A stretch of 64,000 bases of DNA from Bordetella parapertussis (GTDB lineage: Bacteria; Pseudomonadota; Gammaproteobacteria; Burkholderiales; Burkholderiaceae_C): the NCBI GenBank assembly GCA_945890735.1, contig CAMDCZ010000004.1, positions 6,860-70,859 on the forward strand. The letters run 5' to 3'. The notes beneath the pieces were generated by a model. It did no database searches. It saw only the letters and a program-made list of their open reading frames with translations, and was not told where the DNA came from. The translations under genes were made by a program, and so were the position numbers. Shown here in pieces: positions 1-8,518 of the stretch (positions are counted from its first letter, which is position 1; each line of letters opens with the position of its first letter).

Positions 1-27
1 TGCCCAATCACGCCGAATGAACACACC

Positions 28-1233
28 ATGAGCCCCATTCCATTGCCTGACAACCTGCACCCCGAAACCTTGGCGGTTCACTTGGCCTCTGAGCGCAGCC
101 AGTATGGTGAAAACTCCGAAGCCTTGTACCTGACCAGTGGTTATGTGCAGCCCTCTGCGCAAGTCTCTGCCGACAAGTTTTCTGGTGACGAGGACGGCTA
201 CACCTATGGACGCGCTGGCAACCCGACGGTCAGCAGTTTTGAGATGCGTTTGGCCGCCATGGAAGGCAGTGAAGCGGCGATTGCCACTTCCAGCGGCATG
301 TCTTCCATCTTGTTGATGTTATTTAGCTTGCTCAAGGCGGGTGACCATGTGGTGTTTTCGCAGTCCATGTTTGGCTCGACCATCAAGTTGATTGGTTCCG
401 AGTTCGCTCGCTTTGGCGTGGCATCGACCATGGTGCCGCAAACCGACCTGGCTGCATGGCAGGCGGCGATTCGTCCCAACACCCAATTGCTGTTCGCCGA
501 GACACCCACCAACCCATTGACCGATGTCTGTGACATCGCTGCATTGGCAGACTTGGCGCACAGCGCAGGCGCATTGCTGTGCGTGGATAACTGCTTTGCC
601 ACGCCCATTTTGCAAAAACCCATGGCCATGGGTTGCGACATTGTGATGCACTCGGGCACCAAGTACCTCGACGGTCAGGGGCGAGTGATGGCGGGTGCGT
701 TGTGTGCCAGTCAGGCCATGGTGCATGAGACTTTTTTGCCCGTGATGAAAAACGCCGGCATGGTGCTCTCACCCTTCAACGCCTGGGTGGTACTCAAAGG
801 CTTGGAGACCTTGGACATCCGCATGCGTGCCCAAAGCGCTAAGGCACACGAACTCGCTGTTTGGTTGGCATCACATCCCAGCGTGTCCAGGGTTTACTAC
901 CCCGGCCTGAAAAGCCATCCACAACACGATCTTTCCATGCGACAAATGTCCCAGATGGGGGGCGCGGTGCTTTCCTTTGATGTGAAAGCCAGCGATCCGG
1001 TTCAAGCCAGACAAAGGGCCTTTCACGTGCTCGACAGTTTGAAATTACTGTCCTTGTGCACCAACCTGGGCGACACCAAAACTTTGCTCACACACCCTGC
1101 CAGCACCTCACATGGCAAGCTCTCCGAAGCACAGCGTCAAGCCGCTGGCATCGGGCAGGGCCTGATCCGCGTGGCGGTGGGCCTGGAGCATGTGGGCGAC
1201 ATGAAAAACGACTTACTGCGCGGCCTCGAATGA
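28..1233 (+). CDS. metZ: O-succinylhomoserine sulfhydrylase
   Basis: A 401-residue PLP enzyme of the Cys/Met metabolism family. MetZ joins O-succinylhomoserine with sulfide to form homocysteine in cytoplasmic methionine synthesis. The phosphate-binding motif YGRAGNPT lies near residues 60-67 and the Schiff-base lysine in SGTKYLDGQGR is about K212. The N-terminus (HPETLAVHLASERSQYGENS) and the absence of an N-terminal extension fit MetZ better than cystathionine gamma-synthase or beta-lyase, but substrate choice within this family is inferred. Five codons ending in TGA (PNHAE-stop, bases 3-20) just upstream could be the tail of a preceding gene, often purF in this order; too little is present to call it. 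The stop codon overlaps the gltX start by four bases (ATGA), so the two are probably translationally coupled. Confidence 0.9.
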   Translation: MSPIPLPDNLHPETLAVHLASERSQYGENSEALYLTSGYVQPSAQVSADKFSGDEDGYTYGRAGNPTVSSFEMRLAAMEGSEAAIATSSGMSSILLMLFSLLKAGDHVVFSQSMFGSTIKLIGSEFARFGVASTMVPQTDLAAWQAAIRPNTQLLFAETPTNPLTDVCDIAALADLAHSAGALLCVDNCFATPILQKPMAMGCDIVMHSGTKYLDGQGRVMAGALCASQAMVHETFLPVMKNAGMVLSPFNAWVVLKGLETLDIRMRAQSAKAHELAVWLASHPSVSRVYYPGLKSHPQHDLSMRQMSQMGGAVLSFDVKASDPVQARQRAFHVLDSLKLLSLCTNLGDTKTLLTHPASTSHGKLSEAQRQAAGIGQGLIRVAVGLEHVGDMKNDLLRGLE

Positions 1234-2633
1234 CTACCAGAACCCGATTTGCCCCATCTCCAACCGGATTTATTCACCTGGGCAACATCCGCTCAGCCCT
1301 GTACCCTTGGGCTTTTGCCCGTGCAACCGGCGGGCAGTTCATCTTGCGTATCGAAGACACGGACGCAGAGCGGTCAACGCAGGCATCGGTGGACGTGATC
1401 CTGGAGGGCATGGCCTGGCTGGGTTTGACCCATGATGAAGGTCCTTTCTACCAAATGCAACGCATGGACCGCTACAAAGAGGTGCTGCTTGAGTTGCAGG
1501 CAGCTGGCCATGTCTATCCCTGCTACATGGGTGTGGCTGAGCTTGATGCTTTGCGCGAGCGGCAAATGGCCGCCAAAGAAAAACCCCGCTATGACGGCAC
1601 CTGGCGTCCAGAGCCTGGCAAGGTGCTGCCACCGATTCCTGAGGGCGTTCAGCCGGTCTTGCGTTTCAAAACGCCTCTGGGTGGCGTGATTGCTTGGGAC
1701 GACAAGGTCAAGGGCCGCATCGAGATCAGCAACACCGAGTTGGATGACTTGGTCATCGCTCGGCCCGCACCACGCGGCGAGTTGGTTGGTACCCCGACAT
1801 ACAATTTTTGCGTGGTGGTCGACGACATTGACATGGCCATCACCCACGTGATTCGTGGTGATGACCATGTCAACAACACGCCTCGTCAATTGCACATCTT
1901 CAACGCACTGGGGTTTCCACCGCCGGTCTATGCGCATTTGCCCACGGTACTCAATGAGCAGGGCGACAAGCTCAGTAAGCGCACAGGGGCCAAACCTGTC
2001 ACGCAGTTCCGAGATGAGGGCTTTTTGCCAGAAGCCATGGTCAATTACTTGGCTCGCTTGGGTTGGAGCCATGGCGACGACGAAATTTTCAGTCGCGAGC
2101 AGTTTGTGCAGTGGTTCAACCTGGATCACCTGGGCAAGAGTGCAGCGCAGTTTGACGAAACCAAGCTGCGTTGGGTGAATGCCCAGCATTTGAAAGCCAT
2201 GCCGGACGATGCACTGGCCAGCCTGGTCCAAGCGCACCTGGGCAAAGCAGGCTTGCAAGCAGACACTCGATTGCCAGCGATTTGTGGTTTGTTCAAGGAC
2301 CGTTGCGACACCACAGTGGCACTGGCCACCTGGGCTGCTGCTTTCTACGCAGATGTCCACCCCTCGGCCGAAGACCTGGTCAAGCATGTGACCCCCGAGG
2401 TGAAACCTGCGCTGCAATTGTTGGCAGACAAGTTGAGCGCCTTGAGCGAATGGCATGCGGCGGGCATCAGCGCAGCGATCAAGGAGGTTTTGACCGACAA
2501 GGGACTCAAGATGCCCCAACTGGCCATGCCAGTGCGTGTTTTGGTGATGGGAACGCCCCAAACGCCATCGGTCGACGCCGTGCTGCATTTGTGTGGGCTG
2601 GAAAAAGTTTTGGCTCGTCTCAAGGTCGCCTGA
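1230..2633 (+). CDS. gltX: Glutamyl-tRNA synthetase
   Basis: A class I aminoacyl-tRNA synthetase of 467 residues that charges tRNA-Glu in the cytoplasm. The HIGH-type motif HLGN is at residues 16-19 after RFAPSPTGFI, and the KMSKS-type loop KLSKR is near residues 247-251. The frame stays open far upstream, but the ATG at 1230 gives the family-typical start MTTRTRFAPSPTG and overlaps the metZ stop as ATGA, so it was chosen. Length is normal for the bacterial enzyme. A tRNA-Glu gene, the enzyme's substrate, lies about 145 bases downstream in the following tRNA trio, a pleasing but probably coincidental arrangement. Confidence 0.96.
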   Translation: MTTRTRFAPSPTGFIHLGNIRSALYPWAFARATGGQFILRIEDTDAERSTQASVDVILEGMAWLGLTHDEGPFYQMQRMDRYKEVLLELQAAGHVYPCYMGVAELDALRERQMAAKEKPRYDGTWRPEPGKVLPPIPEGVQPVLRFKTPLGGVIAWDDKVKGRIEISNTELDDLVIARPAPRGELVGTPTYNFCVVVDDIDMAITHVIRGDDHVNNTPRQLHIFNALGFPPPVYAHLPTVLNEQGDKLSKRTGAKPVTQFRDEGFLPEAMVNYLARLGWSHGDDEIFSREQFVQWFNLDHLGKSAAQFDETKLRWVNAQHLKAMPDDALASLVQAHLGKAGLQADTRLPAICGLFKDRCDTTVALATWAAAFYADVHPSAEDLVKHVTPEVKPALQLLADKLSALSEWHAAGISAAIKEVLTDKGLKMPQLAMPVRVLVMGTPQTPSVDAVLHLCGLEKVLARLKVA

Positions 2634-2643
2634 AAAGTTGGTT

Positions 2644-2649
2644 ATACTT
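2644..2649 (+). promoter_or_regulatory. Possible -10 element for the tRNA trio
   Basis: TATACT sits 18 bases before the first base of tRNA-Ala, a plausible distance for a transcript with a short 5' leader, and is followed by G+C-rich sequence. No convincing -35 hexamer is visible 16-18 bases upstream, so transcription from the metZ-gltX promoter is an equally good reading. Confidence 0.3.
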
Positions 2650-2667
2650 TACGGCTCGACACCCAAT

Positions 2668-2743
<76 letters not shown>

Positions 2744-2778
2744 AAACAAGGCGTCGAGTTGGTTAGTCCACAGGTTTT

Positions 2779-2854
2779 GACCCTATCGTCTAGAGGCCTA
2801 GGACATCACCCTTTCACGGTGAGTACCGGGGTTCGAATCCCCGTAGGGTCGCCA
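2779..2854 (+). tRNA. tRNA-Glu (anticodon TTC)
   Basis: The 76-base gene has acceptor GACCCTA pairing TAGGGTC, anticodon loop CTTTCAC (anticodon TTC), T-arm GGTTCGAATCC and an encoded GCCA end. It lies 35 bases after tRNA-Ala and is probably cut from the same precursor. Confidence 0.97.
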
Positions 2855-2903
2855 AGTTTGTAGCACTTGGTTTTGGCTAACGCCGAAACGAAGCTATCTA
2901 CCA

Positions 2904-2980
2904 GGAGTGGTAGTTCAGTTGGTTAGAATACCGGCCTGTCACGCCGGGGGTCGCGGGTTCGAGTCCCGTCCACTCCGCCA
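2904..2980 (+). tRNA. tRNA-Asp (anticodon GTC)
   Basis: The 77-base gene has acceptor GGAGTGG pairing CCACTCC, anticodon loop CTGTCAC inside CCGGC/GCCGG (anticodon GTC), and an encoded GCCA end. It is the last of the tRNA trio and is followed 10 bases later by a terminator hairpin. No integrase or duplicated tRNA 3' end lies nearby. Confidence 0.97.
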
Positions 2981-2990
2981 ATCACGAAAA

Positions 2991-3015
2991 ACGCGCCTTC
3001 GGGTGCGTTTTTTTT
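2991..3015 (+). terminator. Rho-independent terminator after the tRNA trio
   Basis: The 7-bp stem ACGCGCC/GGTGCGT (one G-T pair) closed by a stable TTCG tetraloop is followed by a run of eight T. It ends the tRNA transcript before the BMP-family gene. Confidence 0.9.
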
Positions 3016-3056
3016 GTCACTGTTGAATGCCCCTTGGGGCCATGTCGAGGAACACC

Positions 3057-4154
3057 ATGTACAAAAACCTCATTGCAGCGCTGTTGGCGTTCGCTTTGTT
3101 TTCCCCATCCGCCTTCGCAGATTCGACGGACACCAAGATATCTCCTTCACCACTCAAGGTTGGATTCGTCTATGTCACGCCCAGACTGCCCAGCGGCTGG
3201 GTACACCAGCACGAGCTCGGTCGCTTGGCGCTGGAGCACCAACTGCGCAAAGAAGGCTTCCAGGTGCAAACCCAGTTTGTCGAAAATGTGGCCGAGGGCG
3301 CGGACGCCGAGCGAGTCATCCGTGACATGGCGCGCCAGGGTGTGGGCTTGGTATTCACGCCCAGCTTTGGTTACATGGAGCCGACCTTGAAGGTTGCGGC
3401 CGACTTTCCAGATGTGAAATTTGAGTCGATCACCGGCTACAAGACCGCGCCCAATGTCGCCACGGCCAATGCGCGTTATTACGAGGGTCGCTTCTTGGCG
3501 GGTATCGCTGCCGGGCGCATGAGCAAAACAGGCATCGCGGGGTATGTAGCGAGTTTCCCCATTCCTGAAGTCATCCAAGGCATCAATGCCTTTACTTTGG
3601 GCATGCGCTCGGTGAACCCAAAGGCTCAGGTCAAGCTGATTTGGCTAGACACCTGGTTCGACCCGACCCGTGAGCGCGAAGCTGCCATGACTTTGATGAA
3701 CCAGAATGCAGATGTCTTGTCATTTCACACGGCTTCTGACGCGGTGATGGTGGCGGCGCAAGAGCGCGGCAAGATGGCCATCGCCTACCACTCGGACATG
3801 CGCCATGTGGCGCCGAAAGCGCAGCTCTTGGCGATCACCCACCAGTGGGGCAACTACTACAGCCAACGTGCCAAAGCGGTCATGCAAGGTACATGGCAGT
3901 CTGGCAATGTTTGGGGCGGGGTCCGCGAGGGCATGATCAAAGTCGATGGTTTTGGACCGAAGGTGCCAAAGAAGGTGCAGCTGGAAGTTTTGCGTTTGCA
4001 GCGGGCCATGGCCAAGGGCAGCTTGCAGCCATTTGCTGGCCCCATTCTCGACAACCAAGACCAGGTGGTGTTAGTCAGGGGGCAGAACCTGACGGACGAG
4101 CAAATTTTGGGTATGAAGTTTTTGGTTCAGGGCGTGCAAGGCAGTGTGAACTGA
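3057..4154 (+). CDS. BMP/PnrA-family periplasmic substrate-binding protein
   Basis: A 365-residue exported binding protein of the basic membrane protein (PF02608) family, whose members bind nucleosides or other small ligands for ABC transporters. The ATG at 3057 was chosen over an in-frame ATG 30 bases upstream because it follows GAGG at six bases and gives a clean signal peptide, MYKNLIAALLAFALFSPSAFA, with cleavage before DSTD. There is no lipobox cysteine, so the protein should be soluble in the periplasm. The region around residues 225-280, with SFHTASDAVMVAAQ and ITHQWGNYY, matches the family core. No permease or ATPase gene lies beside it: tRNAs precede it and dcd follows. The ligand is unknown. 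Confidence 0.85.
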   Translation: MYKNLIAALLAFALFSPSAFADSTDTKISPSPLKVGFVYVTPRLPSGWVHQHELGRLALEHQLRKEGFQVQTQFVENVAEGADAERVIRDMARQGVGLVFTPSFGYMEPTLKVAADFPDVKFESITGYKTAPNVATANARYYEGRFLAGIAAGRMSKTGIAGYVASFPIPEVIQGINAFTLGMRSVNPKAQVKLIWLDTWFDPTREREAAMTLMNQNADVLSFHTASDAVMVAAQERGKMAIAYHSDMRHVAPKAQLLAITHQWGNYYSQRAKAVMQGTWQSGNVWGGVREGMIKVDGFGPKVPKKVQLEVLRLQRAMAKGSLQPFAGPILDNQDQVVLVRGQNLTDEQILGMKFLVQGVQGSVN

Positions 4155-4191
4155 TTGCCTACAATCGCAGCTTAGACACAAAGGCAGTGAC

Positions 4192-4761
4192 ATGAGCATC
4201 AAAAGCGACAAATGGATTCGCCGCATGGCAGAGCAACACGGCATGATCGAGCCTTTCGAGCCTGGGCAAATCCGTCAAGATGCGGCGGGTCAAAAAATCG
4301 TGAGTTACGGCACCAGCAGTTATGGCTACGACATTCGTTGTGCCCCTGAGTTCAAGGTGTTCACCAACATCTACAGCACGGTGGTTGACCCCAAAAACTT
4401 CGATCCCAAAAGCTTTGTCGACATTGAATCCGATGTTTGCATCATTCCACCCAACAGCTTCGCGCTGGCCCGCACCATGGAGTACTTTCGCATCCCGCGC
4501 AATGTCCTCACCATCTGCTTGGGCAAAAGCACCTATGCCCGCTGCGGCATCATCGTCAATGTGACCCCTTTCGAGCCCGAGTGGGAGGGATATGTCACGC
4601 TGGAGTTTTCCAACACCACACCCTTGCCCGCAAAAATATACGCAGGCGAGGGCTGCGCCCAGGTCTTGTTCTTTGAAAGCGATGAGGTTTGCGAAACCAG
4701 CTATAAGGACCGCGGCGGCAAGTACCAAGGTCAAGTGGGTGTGACCTTGCCTCGTGCCTGA
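4192..4761 (+). CDS. dcd: dCTP deaminase
   Basis: The 189-residue trimeric enzyme deaminates dCTP to dUTP, feeding dTTP synthesis in the cytoplasm. The N-terminus MSIKSDKWIRRMA, the segment SSYGYDIRC near residues 42-50, the catalytic segment ARCGIIVNVTPFEPEWEG near 120-137, and the C-terminal GGKYQGQVGVTLPR are all typical of monofunctional Dcd. It lies 37 bases after the binding-protein gene and could share its transcript. The roughly 125 bases before the next gene hold only a weak GCCTG/CAGGC inverted repeat. Confidence 0.96.
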   Translation: MSIKSDKWIRRMAEQHGMIEPFEPGQIRQDAAGQKIVSYGTSSYGYDIRCAPEFKVFTNIYSTVVDPKNFDPKSFVDIESDVCIIPPNSFALARTMEYFRIPRNVLTICLGKSTYARCGIIVNVTPFEPEWEGYVTLEFSNTTPLPAKIYAGEGCAQVLFFESDEVCETSYKDRGGKYQGQVGVTLPRA

Positions 4762-4885
4762 GGGCTGCTTGGTGCTCACCAGGCATGGCTTTGTTCTTCT
4801 TTCGCAAAGCATGGAAATCACCGTCAAAACAACTCAAACGCCGGTTTAAGGCCTGTCGGCTCAGAGTGCGACAATCACCCCACAT

Positions 4886-6295
4886 ATGAATTCATTCTCG
4901 CAATTGCAGTTGGACCCCAATTTGGCGAAAGCCGTCGCTGAAATGGGCTACGAGTCCATGACACCCATTCAGGCCCAAGCCATTCCCGTGGTGTTGTCTG
5001 GCCAAGATGTGATGGGTGCGGCTCAAACAGGGACTGGTAAAACGGCTGCTTTTTCGCTGCCTTTGTTGCAGCGCATGATCAAGCACGAAAACAGCTCTAC
5101 CTCGCCTGCCAGGCACCCGGTGCGTGCTTTGGTGTTGCTGCCAACCCGAGAGTTGGCAGACCAAGTGGCCCAACAAGTCAAGATGTACGCCAAGTACACC
5201 CAACTGCGTTCGGCCGTGGTGTTTGGTGGCATGGACATGAAACCGCAAACCGCGGAGCTCAAACGAGGCGTGGAAGTCCTGGTGGCGACCCCTGGACGCT
5301 TGTTGGACCATATCGAGGCCAAAACAGCTGTTCTCAACCAGGTCGAGTATGTGGTGCTGGATGAGGCAGACCGGATGCTCGACATTGGCTTTTTGCCAGA
5401 CTTGCAGCGCATCTTGAGTTATTTGCCTAAGCAACGGACCACGCTTTTGTTTTCAGCCACGTTCTCCCCAGAGATCAAGCGCTTGGCGGCAAGTTATCTG
5501 CAAAACCCGGTCACCATCGAGGTTGCTCGTCCCAACCAAACCGCGTCCACCGTGACGCAGTTGTTCTACAACGTGGTTGAAGATGACAAGCGACGTGCCT
5601 TGAAGCAGATTGTGAAAGAACGTGGCATCAGTCAGGCTTTTGTGTTTGTCAACAGCAAGCTTGGATGCGCCCGTTTGGCACGCGCGCTTGAGCGCGATGG
5701 TTTGCGCACTGCTGCCTTGCACGGTGACAAGAGCCAAGACGAACGCTTGAAGGCTCTTGACGCCTTCAAAAAAGCTGAAGTGGATTTGCTGATTTGTACC
5801 GATGTGGCTGCTCGCGGTTTGGATATCAAGGATGTGCCAGCTGTTTTCAACATCGACATTCCCTACAACGCTGAAGACTACATCCACCGCATCGGTCGCA
5901 CAGGCCGCGCTGGTGCAGAGGGTTTGGCGGTGAGTTTTGCCGCGCCTTCAGATGCCCGCTTGGTGACAGACATTGAAAAACTGACCAAGCAAAAAATCGA
6001 GTTGCTTGCCCTCGAATTCGAGGACGACAGACCACGTGCTCGCGCGAACACAGGTCGTCGACATTGGGATGACGATGCGGCTGCTGAAGACAGGCCTGCA
6101 CCTGCGCGCAGCCGATTCACACCACCACCCAAAGTGAGTGATCCGTTTTTTGACAAGCCCTATGAGGCCAGTGATTCAGCGCTTGCGCAACCTGCGTCCT
6201 CTTCCACGGGTACGGCTGTGGCCAGGGGCATTTCGCCCAATATCAAGCCTAAGCGTAAAGTCGCGGCCTTGTTTAAAACCACCGAGTCCATCTGA
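4886..6295 (+). CDS. rhlE: DEAD-box RNA helicase, RhlE type
   Basis: A 469-residue ATP-dependent RNA helicase thought to act in ribosome assembly or RNA decay. The core motifs are in order: Q motif near residues 4-33, Walker A AQTGTGKT at 46-53, PTRELA near 90, DEAD at 159-162, SAT near 190, and HRIGRTGRAG near 333-342. After about residue 375 the sequence becomes a charged, low-complexity tail ending in a basic stretch (NIKPKRKVAALFK), as in RhlE paralogs of Burkholderiales. Several paralogs usually exist per genome, so the symbol is family-level. It converges on apaH with only four bases between the stop codons and no visible terminator. Confidence 0.88.
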   Translation: MNSFSQLQLDPNLAKAVAEMGYESMTPIQAQAIPVVLSGQDVMGAAQTGTGKTAAFSLPLLQRMIKHENSSTSPARHPVRALVLLPTRELADQVAQQVKMYAKYTQLRSAVVFGGMDMKPQTAELKRGVEVLVATPGRLLDHIEAKTAVLNQVEYVVLDEADRMLDIGFLPDLQRILSYLPKQRTTLLFSATFSPEIKRLAASYLQNPVTIEVARPNQTASTVTQLFYNVVEDDKRRALKQIVKERGISQAFVFVNSKLGCARLARALERDGLRTAALHGDKSQDERLKALDAFKKAEVDLLICTDVAARGLDIKDVPAVFNIDIPYNAEDYIHRIGRTGRAGAEGLAVSFAAPSDARLVTDIEKLTKQKIELLALEFEDDRPRARANTGRRHWDDDAAAEDRPAPARSRFTPPPKVSDPFFDKPYEASDSALAQPASSSTGTAVARGISPNIKPKRKVAALFKTTESI

Positions 6296-6299
6296 GCTG

Positions 6300-7124
6300 T
6301 CAGCGTTTGTCTTGGCAATTCACGTGGATCTGCTGGTGTTGGCCTGGCCCACGTGCGTCGAGTTGAAGTGCTGTCAAGCACCTGCCCCACACACAGCCTC
6401 CGTCTAAGGCCCACACATCGCTGCGTTGGAGGTCATTCAAGGAAGACCAATGCCCAAAGGCAATGGCATGGTTGGCCGTCTGTCGATTGGGCGCGTCAAA
6501 CCAAGGCAGATAACCGGGCGGTGCTTGCTCGGCAGGACCGTGGTGGGCAAATTCCATTGCGCCTTGCGGTGTGCAAAAACGCAGTCGGGTCAGGGCATTC
6601 ACGATCACTCTCAGCCTGTCAATGCCTTGCAAACTGACATCCCATATGACAGGTAAATTGCCATACATCTGCCGCACAAAGTCGGCCCAATCAGCACTTT
6701 TCAGCACGTTACTGACCTCATTCGCCAAGCCCATGGTTTGGCTGACCGACCACTGCGGAAGAACACCAGCATGCACCATCAAGGTATTTTGCTGATGCAG
6801 AGCCAAGGGTTGTTGCCGCAGCCAATCGATCAGCGCATTGCGGTCAGGAGCTTGCAAAATATCGTCCACCGTATCGCCGGGTTTTTGTTGACGCACACCG
6901 AGGTGGATACCAAGTAAATTCAAATCATGGTTTCCTAAAACACATTGTGCACTGGCCTCCCACTTTTGAAGGCGACGCAGGACACCGAGGTTATCATGGC
7001 CTCGGTTGACCAAGTCACCCAGAAAGTACAAGGTATCTCGGCTGGGGGAGAATTGAATTTGGTCAATCAATTCACCTAAAGCCGCGTTGCAACCTTGTAT
7101 ATCGCCAATCAAGTAAAGTGCCAT
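6300..7124 (-). CDS. apaH: Symmetrical bis(5'-nucleosyl)-tetraphosphatase
   Basis: The 274-residue metallophosphoesterase hydrolyses Ap4A to two ADP and limits alarmone Ap4A. The signature residues are GDIQG at 7-11, GDLVNRG at 36-42 and GNHD at 64-67, followed by the ApaH-specific region MVHAGVLPQWS near residues 125-135. The length matches the family. It is transcribed away from the CorC-like gene across a 51-bp divergent region, and its 3' end nearly touches rhlE. In some proteobacteria apaH lies with ksgA/pdxA; here it is alone. Confidence 0.95.
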   Translation of the reverse strand: MALYLIGDIQGCNAALGELIDQIQFSPSRDTLYFLGDLVNRGHDNLGVLRRLQKWEASAQCVLGNHDLNLLGIHLGVRQQKPGDTVDDILQAPDRNALIDWLRQQPLALHQQNTLMVHAGVLPQWSVSQTMGLANEVSNVLKSADWADFVRQMYGNLPVIWDVSLQGIDRLRVIVNALTRLRFCTPQGAMEFAHHGPAEQAPPGYLPWFDAPNRQTANHAIAFGHWSSLNDLQRSDVWALDGGCVWGRCLTALQLDARGPGQHQQIHVNCQDKR

Positions 7125-7128
7125 GGCG

Positions 7129-7157
7129 TGATTGTCTCTGATTGAAGCACCTGATTG
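7129..7157. repeat. Three TGATTG direct repeats in a divergent promoter region
   Basis: TGATTG occurs at 7129, 7139 and 7152 within the 51-bp gap between apaH (minus) and the CorC-like gene (plus). Steps of 10 and 13 bases would place two copies on one helix face. A protein-binding role is a guess; no clear -35/-10 pair was seen here. Confidence 0.25.
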
Positions 7158-7175
7158 AGTGAGTGAACTTACCGT

Positions 7176-8510
7176 ATGGATCTACTTCTGATTGTCTTTT
7201 TAACCCTGCTCAATGGCTTGTTCGCCATGTCTGAGATGGCCTTGGCGTCCAGCCGAAAAGCATTGTTGGTGAATCTGGAAAGCATGGGGGCGACAGGCGC
7301 CAAAGCTGCCATCAACTTGCAGCAGCAGCCCACCCAATTTTTGTCTACGATCCAAATTGGCATCACTACCTTAGGTGTATTGAACGGCATCATTGGCGAG
7401 GCTGCATTCAGCCATGTGGTGGCAGCCTGGTTCATGGGCATGGGGGTGGCCACTGGCGCGGCTGACATATTGGCAACCACTTTTGTGGTGAGCGCCATCA
7501 CCTTCAACACCATTTTGTTTGGCGAACTTGTCCCCAAAAGGATTGGTCAAATTTACCCTGAAACTGCTGCACGCATGACCGCGCCTGCGATGTATGCGTT
7601 GTCGGTGATGGCTCGGCCTTTGGTGCAATTGTTGTCTGCCTGCACCTCCGGCATCATGCGAATGATGGGTATTGACATGGCAAAGGTCAGGCAGGTCACC
7701 GAAGAAGAAATCACTGCGAGTTTGGTAGAGGGTGTGGATGCGGGATTGATTGAACACCATGAGCACCAAATGGTCAAAAATGTTTTCCATTTGGATGAGC
7801 GAACCTTGTCTTCCTTGATGGTCCCGCGCACAGACATTGTTTGGATCGAAGGAAGCTTTCGGGTGACCGAGGCATTGGCCCAATTGCAGGGCGAGGTCAC
7901 GCATTCATGGTACCCGGTGTGTCGGTCTGGTTTAGATGATGTGGTCGGCATGGTGAGCATGGCCAGTTTATTGAGCCACTATGAAAGCCAAGAAACCATC
8001 GACAGTTTTGCTCAACCAGCGGCCTTTGTGCCAGAGACGCTGACCGGTCTGGACCTCTTGACGCAATTTCGCCAGCCCCACCATAAGGACGTCGGCAAGT
8101 CACACAAGGTGAGTGGTCGCATGGTCTTGGTGGTGGATGAGTATGGGGTGGTTCAGGGCCTGATGACACCTCGCGACCTGCTGGAAGCCATCACGGGCGA
8201 GTTGGTACAAACCACATTGCCCCAAGAGGCATGGGCAGTTCAGCGCGAAGATGGAAGTTGGTTGCTTGACGGCATGATGCCGGTTCAAGAGTTGAAATCA
8301 AGACTGGAGCTGGACGAATTGCCCCAAGAGGACGAAGGGCACTACAACACCTTGGCCGGGTTGATCATGTTGGTGTCTGGTCAATTACCCCAAGAGGGTG
8401 AATATATCCAGGCCATGGGATGGCAATTTGAAGTCGTTGACTTGGATGGTCGGCGGATAGACAAAGTGTTGGCTTCCCCCTGCTTGGACAAACCACCCAC
8501 GGTGGCGTGA
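7176..8510 (+). CDS. CNNM/CorC-type membrane protein with CBS domains (hemolysin family)
   Basis: A 444-residue inner-membrane protein with three parts. An N-terminal CNNM (DUF21) region of hydrophobic helices fills about residues 1-190, with family-typical segments such as ALASSRKALL and IGITTLGVLNGIIGEA. A tandem CBS pair follows at about 205-340 (VPRTDIVWI, VVDEYGVVQGLMTPRDLLEAI), then a CorC/HlyC C-terminal domain at about 355-435. Related proteins are linked to magnesium/cobalt efflux; the 'hemolysin' label is historical. The ion and direction of transport here are inferred. It converges on the repeat-protein gene with eight bases between stops. Confidence 0.85.
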   Translation: MDLLLIVFLTLLNGLFAMSEMALASSRKALLVNLESMGATGAKAAINLQQQPTQFLSTIQIGITTLGVLNGIIGEAAFSHVVAAWFMGMGVATGAADILATTFVVSAITFNTILFGELVPKRIGQIYPETAARMTAPAMYALSVMARPLVQLLSACTSGIMRMMGIDMAKVRQVTEEEITASLVEGVDAGLIEHHEHQMVKNVFHLDERTLSSLMVPRTDIVWIEGSFRVTEALAQLQGEVTHSWYPVCRSGLDDVVGMVSMASLLSHYESQETIDSFAQPAAFVPETLTGLDLLTQFRQPHHKDVGKSHKVSGRMVLVVDEYGVVQGLMTPRDLLEAITGELVQTTLPQEAWAVQREDGSWLLDGMMPVQELKSRLELDELPQEDEGHYNTLAGLIMLVSGQLPQEGEYIQAMGWQFEVVDLDGRRIDKVLASPCLDKPPTVA

Positions 8511-8518
8511 CGGGGAAG

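Noticed and set aside
1..20. Tail of an upstream gene (PNHAE-stop)
   Set aside because: Five codons are too few to assign; noted under metZ as a possibility only.
1056..1229. N-terminal extension of gltX inside metZ
   Set aside because: The extra 58 codons are low-quality sequence within metZ; the ATGA start at 1230 fits the family exactly.
1374..2588. Long antisense reading frame across gltX (404 codons)
   Set aside because: It mirrors gltX, which has full synthetase motifs; the antisense product shows no recognisable domain and no translation signal.
2904..3060. tRNA-Asp as an integration site for a genomic island
   Set aside because: No integrase, no repeated tRNA 3' end and no phage or island genes follow; a normal terminator is present.
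4743..4790. Terminator after dcd
   Set aside because: Only a 5-bp GCCTG/CAGGC stem with a long loop and an interrupted T-rich tail; too weak to call.
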